A stretch of DNA of 64,000 bases from Halpernia sp048269545 (lineage in GTDB: Bacteria > Bacteroidota > Bacteroidia > Flavobacteriales > Weeksellaceae): positions 434,001 to 498,000 of the forward strand of contig NZ_JBLXIJ010000001.1 of the NCBI RefSeq assembly GCF_048269545.1, in the 5' to 3' direction. Positions 59,271 through 64,000 of the stretch are shown here, piece by piece; positions within the stretch are counted from its first letter, which is position 1; every line of letters starts with the position of its first letter. The notes beneath the pieces were generated by a model. That model saw nothing but the letters and a program-made list of their open reading frames with translations. It did not search any database and was not told the origin of the DNA. Both the position numbers and the translations under genes were made by a program.

Positions 59271-59981
59271 ATGATGATTTCTATACAAAATATTTCAAAA
59301 GTTTACGGCGATAAAAAGGTCTTAAATATTCAAAACCTTGAAATTCCGAAAGGCGAAAGTTTTGGTTTGGTCGGAAATAACGGCGCAGGAAAAACAACGC
59401 TTTTTTCCTTGCTTTTAGATTTAATTCAAGCCAGTTCTGGTGAAATTTTAATTGACGGTGAAAATGTAGCCCAATCTGAAAATTGGAAAACCAAAGTTTC
59501 TGCTTTTGTAGATGAATCTTTTTTAATTGGTTATCTCACGCCAGAAGAATATTTCTACTTTTTAGGTGAACTTCGTGGTGAAAATAAAGCTTCAGTTGAT
59601 GAATTTTTAAAACAATTTTCAGATTTTTTTAATGGAGAAATTATTAATTCGGGAAAATATGTGCGTGATTTATCCAAAGGAAATCAGAAAAAAGTGGGCG
59701 TTGTTGGTGCTCTAATCGGCAAACCAGAAATTATTATTTTAGATGAACCTTTCGCCAATCTCGATCCTTCAACTCAAATAAAATTAAAAAATCTCATCCG
59801 AAAATGGTCGCAAGATTCACAAGTTACATTTCTAATTTCCAGTCACGATTTGGCGCATACAACGGAAGTGAGCAATAGGATTGTGGTTTTAAATAAAGGC
59901 GAAATTGTAAAAGACATTAAAACAAACCCTGAAACTTTAAAAGAATTGGAAGCGTTTTTCGCTGAATCGGTTGTGATTTAA
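59271..59981 (+). CDS. ABC transporter ATP-binding protein (partner of the DUF5687 permease)
   Basis: At 236 residues, Walker A is GNNGAGKT (35-42), the ABC signature is LSKGNQKK, Walker B is IIILDEPFANLDP, and the switch His is SSHDLAHT. The signature LSKGN deviates slightly from LSGGQ, as is common in exporters of the CcmA/YxlF group. It is co-transcribed with the permease and ends before the fumC terminator. Confidence 0.93.
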   Translation: MMISIQNISKVYGDKKVLNIQNLEIPKGESFGLVGNNGAGKTTLFSLLLDLIQASSGEILIDGENVAQSENWKTKVSAFVDESFLIGYLTPEEYFYFLGELRGENKASVDEFLKQFSDFFNGEIINSGKYVRDLSKGNQKKVGVVGALIGKPEIIILDEPFANLDPSTQIKLKNLIRKWSQDSQVTFLISSHDLAHTTEVSNRIVVLNKGEIVKDIKTNPETLKELEAFFAESVVI

Positions 59982-60010
59982 TAATGAGTAATTGATAATT
60001 GAAATGATCA

Positions 60011-60042
60011 AAAAAAGCGTTGAAATTTATCAACGCTTTTTT
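60011..60042. terminator. Bidirectional terminator between the ABC genes and fumC
   Basis: AAAAAAGCGTTGA (60011-60023) pairs perfectly with TCAACGCTTTTTT (60030-60042) over 6 bases. It serves both convergent units. Confidence 0.92.
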
Positions 60043-60062
60043 ATTGTTTCTAAAGTCTAAAG

Positions 60063-61457
60063 TTATTTCAAACTTCCCACCATATCTTCCGGTTTTACCC
60101 ATTCATCAAATTGTTCCGCAGTTAAAAGTCCCAGATTTACGGCTTCTTCTTTTAAAGTTGTGCCGTTTTTATGCGCAGTTTTTGCAATCTTTGCGGCATT
60201 TTCATAACCAATATGTGTATTTAAAGCAGTTACAAGCATTAAAGATTTATCAACCAATTCTTTTATTCTCGGTAAATTTGGTTCAATTCCAACAGCACAA
60301 TGATCGTTAAAAGAAATACACGCATCGCCTAAAAGTTGAGCAGATTGAAGAAAATTATACGCCATTACAGGTTTAAAAACATTCAGTTCGTAATTTCCTT
60401 GAGTTCCAGTAAAAGAAATTGTAACATCATTTCCCAAGACTTGCGCACAAACCATTGTTAAAGCTTCGTTTTGCGTCGGATTTACTTTACCGGGCATAAT
60501 GGATGAACCTGGTTCATTTTCGGGAATATGAATTTCGCCGATTCCAGAACGTGGTCCAGAAGCGAGTAAACGAATATCTTGCGCAATCTTATACAAAGAA
60601 ACAGCTAATTGTTTAAGTGCGCCGTGAGTTTCCACAATTCCATCATGCGCAGCTAAAGCTTCAAATTTATTGGGTGCAGTTACAAAAGGTAAATTCGTAA
60701 ATTCTGCAATATATTTTGCAACCAAAACATCGTAACCTTTTGGTGTGTTCAAACCAGTTCCAACCGCAGTTCCGCCCAAAGCGAGTTCTTGCAAGTGTTC
60801 CAAAGTATTTTTTATCGCTTTTAATGCGTAATCTAATTGAGCGACATAACCTGAAAATTCTTGTCCTAAAGTTAAAGGTGTCGCATCCATTAAATGCGTT
60901 CTTCCAATTTTCACAATTGTTTTAAATTCTTTGGCCTTTTCATTCAGTGTATTTCTCAATTTTTCAACTGCGGGAATTGTTGTTTCCACGACTTTTTTAT
61001 AAGCTGCAATATGCATCGCCGTGGGAAAAGTATCGTTAGAAGATTGGGATTTATTTACATCATCATTCGGATGAACTTCCGCTTTCTCACCTAATTTTCC
61101 GCCAGAATTAACGTGAGATTTATTAGAAATTACTTCGTTCACATTCATATTAGATTGTGTTCCAGAACCAGTTTGCCAAATTACAAGTGGAAACTGATCT
61201 TCTAATTTTCCATCTAAAATTTCTTCACAAACTTTTGCAATCGCATCTCTTTTTTCATATGATAAAACGCCTAACTCTGCATTCGTAAATGCGGCTGCTT
61301 TTTTAAGATAAGCAAATGCTTCAATAATTTCTTTTGGCATAGAAGCTTCTGCACCAATTTTAAAATTATTTCGTGAACGCTCTGTTTGTGCGCCCCAAAA
61401 TTTATCTGCGGGAACTTGCACATCGCCCATTGTATCATGTTCTGTTCTAAAATTCAT
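60063..61457 (-). CDS. fumC: Class II fumarate hydratase
   Basis: FumC hydrates fumarate to malate in the TCA cycle. At 464 residues, the superfamily signature GSSIMPGKVNPTQNEA is present, as are TGSGTQSNMNVNEVIS and GRTHLMDATPLTLGQEFSGY. The substrate-binding HPNDDVNKSQSSNDTFPTAM segment is typical. The protein is complete. It is monocistronic with a terminator on the left and an AT-rich leader on the right. Confidence 0.97.
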   Translation of the reverse strand: MNFRTEHDTMGDVQVPADKFWGAQTERSRNNFKIGAEASMPKEIIEAFAYLKKAAAFTNAELGVLSYEKRDAIAKVCEEILDGKLEDQFPLVIWQTGSGTQSNMNVNEVISNKSHVNSGGKLGEKAEVHPNDDVNKSQSSNDTFPTAMHIAAYKKVVETTIPAVEKLRNTLNEKAKEFKTIVKIGRTHLMDATPLTLGQEFSGYVAQLDYALKAIKNTLEHLQELALGGTAVGTGLNTPKGYDVLVAKYIAEFTNLPFVTAPNKFEALAAHDGIVETHGALKQLAVSLYKIAQDIRLLASGPRSGIGEIHIPENEPGSSIMPGKVNPTQNEALTMVCAQVLGNDVTISFTGTQGNYELNVFKPVMAYNFLQSAQLLGDACISFNDHCAVGIEPNLPRIKELVDKSLMLVTALNTHIGYENAAKIAKTAHKNGTTLKEEAVNLGLLTAEQFDEWVKPEDMVGSLK

Positions 61458-61739
61458 TGTCTTTTTTTATTTAGTAGATAAATTGGTTTTATGTATAAAA
61501 ACCTATAAATAATTAAAGTACGAATTTACGCATTTCTAAAATCTCGACAAAATGATAAAATACACATAGACTTTTTATATTAGTTGAAAAGTACAATTTG
61601 ATATTAAAATAAAATAACCACCAATTATAATTCAAAGTATGAAATGGATATTATTTTAAAAAGTAAGGATATGCAAATCTTAATTAATGGTTTATCTGAA
61701 ACAAATTATTCAACAATAATTAAATAAAAAGTTTAAAAA
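61458..61739. other. Intergenic region between pgl and fumC
   Basis: The 282 bases are very AT-rich. A 27-codon ORF (61644-61727, starting MDIILKSKDMQILIN) exists but has no promoter box of TAnnTTTG form and no family I recognise. No RNA gene, clear terminator or repeat is seen. The fumC promoter presumably lies within, but I could not identify it. Confidence 0.5.
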
Positions 61740-62465
61740 TTATTTTCCAATTTTCAACAAATCGCTTGCTTTTGCATCTAAAAACCAAGTTAGATTTTCA
61801 GAAGAAATCAACTTTGCAGGAAATTCTGCAGACGAACCTTTTGATTTTAAAACATTAAAAACAGCTTTAGCTTTATTTTCTCCAAAAACTAAAAATGCGA
61901 TATTTTTTGATTGATTAATTAAGGGTGCAGTCATCGTAATTCTATAAGCATCCAATTCCTTCACAAAAACTGATTTTATAGTCGCTTCAGTTTCAGAAAG
62001 TACAGAAGTAAAAGGAAAAAGTGATGCTGTGTGAGAATTATCGCCTAAACCTAAAAGATTAAAATCAAAGATTATTTTTTTTCCATTAAAGTACTTTTCA
62101 ATAGTTTTGGCGTACATTTTTGCAGATTCTTCAGGAGATTTTGAAGTATCAACTAAAAAAATATTTGACGCATTAATTTCCAACGGATTAAATAAAGTTT
62201 CTTTCGCCATCAAAGAATTCCGTTGAGAATCTCCTTTTGGAACGAATCTTTCATCACCAAAGAAAAAATAAGTTTTACTCCAATCAATCTTGTTTTTATA
62301 TTTTTCAGATGCCAATAATTCATACAATTTCCTTGGAGAACTTCCGCCGGAAAGTACAAAATCAAAGCGGTCTTTTTCAGCAATTGATTCGGCAGAAATT
62401 TTTACAATTAAATCTGCAACTGCAGAAATAAGTTCATTAATTTCTTTGTAAATTTTAATTTCCAT
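61740..62465 (-). CDS. pgl: 6-phosphogluconolactonase
   Basis: Pgl hydrolyses the lactone product of Zwf in the oxidative pentose phosphate pathway. From the ATG at 62465 it has 241 residues: FDFVLSGGSSPRKLYELL, then YFFFGDERFVPKGDSQRN and LLGLGDNSHTASLFP are the sugar-isomerase-fold motifs of the SOL/DevB type. An upstream in-frame start at 62522 would overlap the end of zwf and is rejected. It starts 7 bases after the zwf stop, so the pair forms an operon. Confidence 0.94.
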   Translation of the reverse strand: MEIKIYKEINELISAVADLIVKISAESIAEKDRFDFVLSGGSSPRKLYELLASEKYKNKIDWSKTYFFFGDERFVPKGDSQRNSLMAKETLFNPLEINASNIFLVDTSKSPEESAKMYAKTIEKYFNGKKIIFDFNLLGLGDNSHTASLFPFTSVLSETEATIKSVFVKELDAYRITMTAPLINQSKNIAFLVFGENKAKAVFNVLKSKGSSAEFPAKLISSENLTWFLDAKASDLLKIGK

Positions 62466-62472
62466 TAAATAA

Positions 62473-63987
62473 TTATTTTGAATCTTTTGGCGCATTAAAC
62501 CAATGAAAACCATCTTTCGCAATCAATGCTTCTGCATTTTCGGGTCCCCAAGAATCTGCGGAATAATTTGGAAAATCGGGAACTGTATTTTTTTGCCAAT
62601 AATTAAGAATTGGCATAATTAATTCCCATGCTTCTTCCACTTGATCAGCTCTCATAAATAAGGTTTGATCTCCCGTAATTGCATCTAACAAAAGCGTTTC
62701 ATAAGCTTCTGGCGAATCAGACTTTGTTTTTCCTGCATAATCAAAAACCATATCTACAGTATTTAAATTCATTTCAAGTCCAGGAATTTTGCTTTGCAAC
62801 TGAAAACTAATTCCCATATCGGGTTGAATATTAATGGTTAATCTGTTCTTTTTTAAAATATTTCCTTGGTCGTTATTAAACATATTATGCGGAACTTCCC
62901 GAAATTGTATGGAAATACTGGAAGCGGATTTAAAAAGTCTTTTCCCGGTTCTCAAATAAAAAGGAACACCTTGCCATCGCCAATTATCAACATATAATTT
63001 TAATGCAGCGTAAGTTTCAGTATTTGATTTTGGATCTACATTTTTCTCTTCTCTGTAACCTGGAACTTTTTTCCCTTCGATCCAACCAGAACTGTATTGT
63101 CCGCGAACTGCAATTTCTTCAACTTTTGAAGGAAGAATTTTTCGCATTGCTTTTAAAACATCCACTTTTTTATCACGCACTTCGTCTGCTTCAAAATTAA
63201 TGGGCGGTTCCATTGCAATAATACAAAGCAATTGCAACAAGTGATTTTGAATCATATCTCGAAGAATTCCTGCATTATCAAAATAATTTCCGCGTAATTC
63301 TACACCTAATTGTTCGCTTACTGAAATTTGTACATGTTCAATATGATTTCTGTTCCAAAGCGGTTCCATTATAGAATTTGCAAAACGAAATGCCATTATA
63401 TTTTGTACGACTTCTTTCCCGAGATAATGATCGATTCTGTAAATCTGTTTTTCATTGAAAATGGTAAGCAATTTTTGGTTTAAATCTTTTGCCGATTCTA
63501 AATCTCGCCCAAAAGGTTTTTCAATAATAATTCTTGTTGTTTCTGGATTATTTTCAAGATTACTTTTAGAAATATTTTCCGCAATGGTACAGAAAAAATG
63601 AGGAGCAACCGCACAATAATAGATAATGGAAGGATTTAGTTTCCATTCATTTTTATATTTTTCAATTAAATTAGCAAAAGGTTTAAACGTAGAAGCTTCA
63701 TTAAGATCTGCAATTTGAAATCCTATATGTGAAGAAAAATCTGCCCAATCTTCTTTTTTTGCTTTACCTGTTCTTGAAAAATTATTAATGGCATTTAATA
63801 AATCTTCCTTATATTGTTTTTCACTTAATTCCGTGGAAGAAGTCCCAATAATTGCGAAGTTTTCGGGTAACCATTTTTCGAGAAAAAGATTATAAAGCGC
63901 AGGAAATATTTTTCGTTTTGCTAAATCTCCCGTTCCACCGAAAATAATGAAAATTGTAGGATTTGGATTTTTATTTATTGTTAACAT
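62473..63987 (-). CDS. zwf: Glucose-6-phosphate 1-dehydrogenase
   Basis: Zwf oxidises glucose 6-phosphate with NADP+, the entry to the oxidative pentose phosphate pathway. At 504 residues it is full-length. The dinucleotide-binding start is IFGGTGDLAKRKIFPALYN and the active-site signature is RIDHYLGKEVVQN. The later blocks VPFYLRTGKRL and YETLLLDAITGDQTLFMRAD are also typical. The start at 63987 is 14 bases from the window edge, so a gnd gene upstream is possible but not visible. Confidence 0.97.
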   Translation of the reverse strand: MLTINKNPNPTIFIIFGGTGDLAKRKIFPALYNLFLEKWLPENFAIIGTSSTELSEKQYKEDLLNAINNFSRTGKAKKEDWADFSSHIGFQIADLNEASTFKPFANLIEKYKNEWKLNPSIIYYCAVAPHFFCTIAENISKSNLENNPETTRIIIEKPFGRDLESAKDLNQKLLTIFNEKQIYRIDHYLGKEVVQNIMAFRFANSIMEPLWNRNHIEHVQISVSEQLGVELRGNYFDNAGILRDMIQNHLLQLLCIIAMEPPINFEADEVRDKKVDVLKAMRKILPSKVEEIAVRGQYSSGWIEGKKVPGYREEKNVDPKSNTETYAALKLYVDNWRWQGVPFYLRTGKRLFKSASSISIQFREVPHNMFNNDQGNILKKNRLTINIQPDMGISFQLQSKIPGLEMNLNTVDMVFDYAGKTKSDSPEAYETLLLDAITGDQTLFMRADQVEEAWELIMPILNYWQKNTVPDFPNYSADSWGPENAEALIAKDGFHWFNAPKDSK

Positions 63988-64000
63988 AAATTTTAAAAAT

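Noticed and set aside
61644..61727. A 27-codon ORF (MDIILKSKDMQILIN...) between pgl and fumC
   Set aside because: No promoter box, no recognisable family and very AT-rich context; probably chance. A remnant of a gene cannot be excluded.
1..64000. CRISPR arrays, prophage, insertion sequences, rRNA
   Set aside because: No regularly spaced repeats, phage structural genes, transposases or rRNA sequence were recognised in reading both strands.

Overview
The window is AT-rich chromosomal DNA from a member of the Bacteroidota, class Flavobacteriia, most likely the Chryseobacterium clade (Weeksellaceae). Evidence for this: a type III glutamine synthetase, DUF5686, DUF4835, DUF2795, DUF6646-like and DUF6909-like proteins, the block bamD-rpoZ-coaBC-DUF4835-recN, the omega-like RpoZ of Bacteroidota, and promoters with a TAnnTTTG -7 box in place of TATAAT. 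The family assignment comes from protein similarity as I remember it; no search was run.

Layout. 1-5 kb: end of an SGNH hydrolase, prs and rplY, an outer-membrane protein, a stand-alone umuC, and tadA. 5-14.5 kb: coaX, an M1 peptidase, a DUF6909 protein whose C-terminus resembles nucleoside phosphorylases, glnN, and a DUF5686 outer-membrane protein. 14.6-18.7 kb: an apparent three-gene uptake locus made of a small membrane protein with a CNGKC motif, a TonB-dependent receptor, and a beta-propeller lipoprotein with CECC and GCPHNGP motifs. 19-26 kb: tRNA-Asn, rseP, a small secreted protein, a nitrilase-family enzyme, guaB, msrA and a ROK kinase. 26-30 kb: a probable siderophore operon (receptor, PepSY protein, broken DoxX-like gene) behind a near-perfect palindrome. 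30-35 kb: secA, a DUF2795 gene, a frameshifted sugar-nucleotide epimerase and a DUF2797 gene. 35.8-39.5 kb: a seven-gene minus-strand sulfur operon (TauE half-transporter, persulfide dioxygenase-rhodanese, cupin, TPMT-type methyltransferase, rhodanese, DUF2892-like protein, thioredoxin). 39.8-46.3 kb: a HerA-like ATPase, a DnaQ-type exonuclease with a degenerate GIY-YIG region, lysA, a TonB-like protein and miaB. 46.4-52.3 kb: sigma-54 activator, lptE and a TPR-like protein, then rnpA, tcdA and tatD on the other strand, and a TetR regulator. 52.4-60 kb: bamD, rpoZ, coaBC, DUF4835, recN and a DUF5687 ABC exporter. 60-64 kb: fumC, pgl and zwf.

Most of the window is housekeeping. I see no prophage, insertion sequence, CRISPR array or rRNA. 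The accessory signal lies in the two TonB-receptor loci, the sulfur operon, several families of short dispersed palindromic or tandem elements between genes, and two genes each broken by an apparent single-base deletion. The strongest candidate for an undescribed system is the 14.6-18.7 kb locus, which I read as a metal (perhaps copper) handling or uptake system. That function is inference only.
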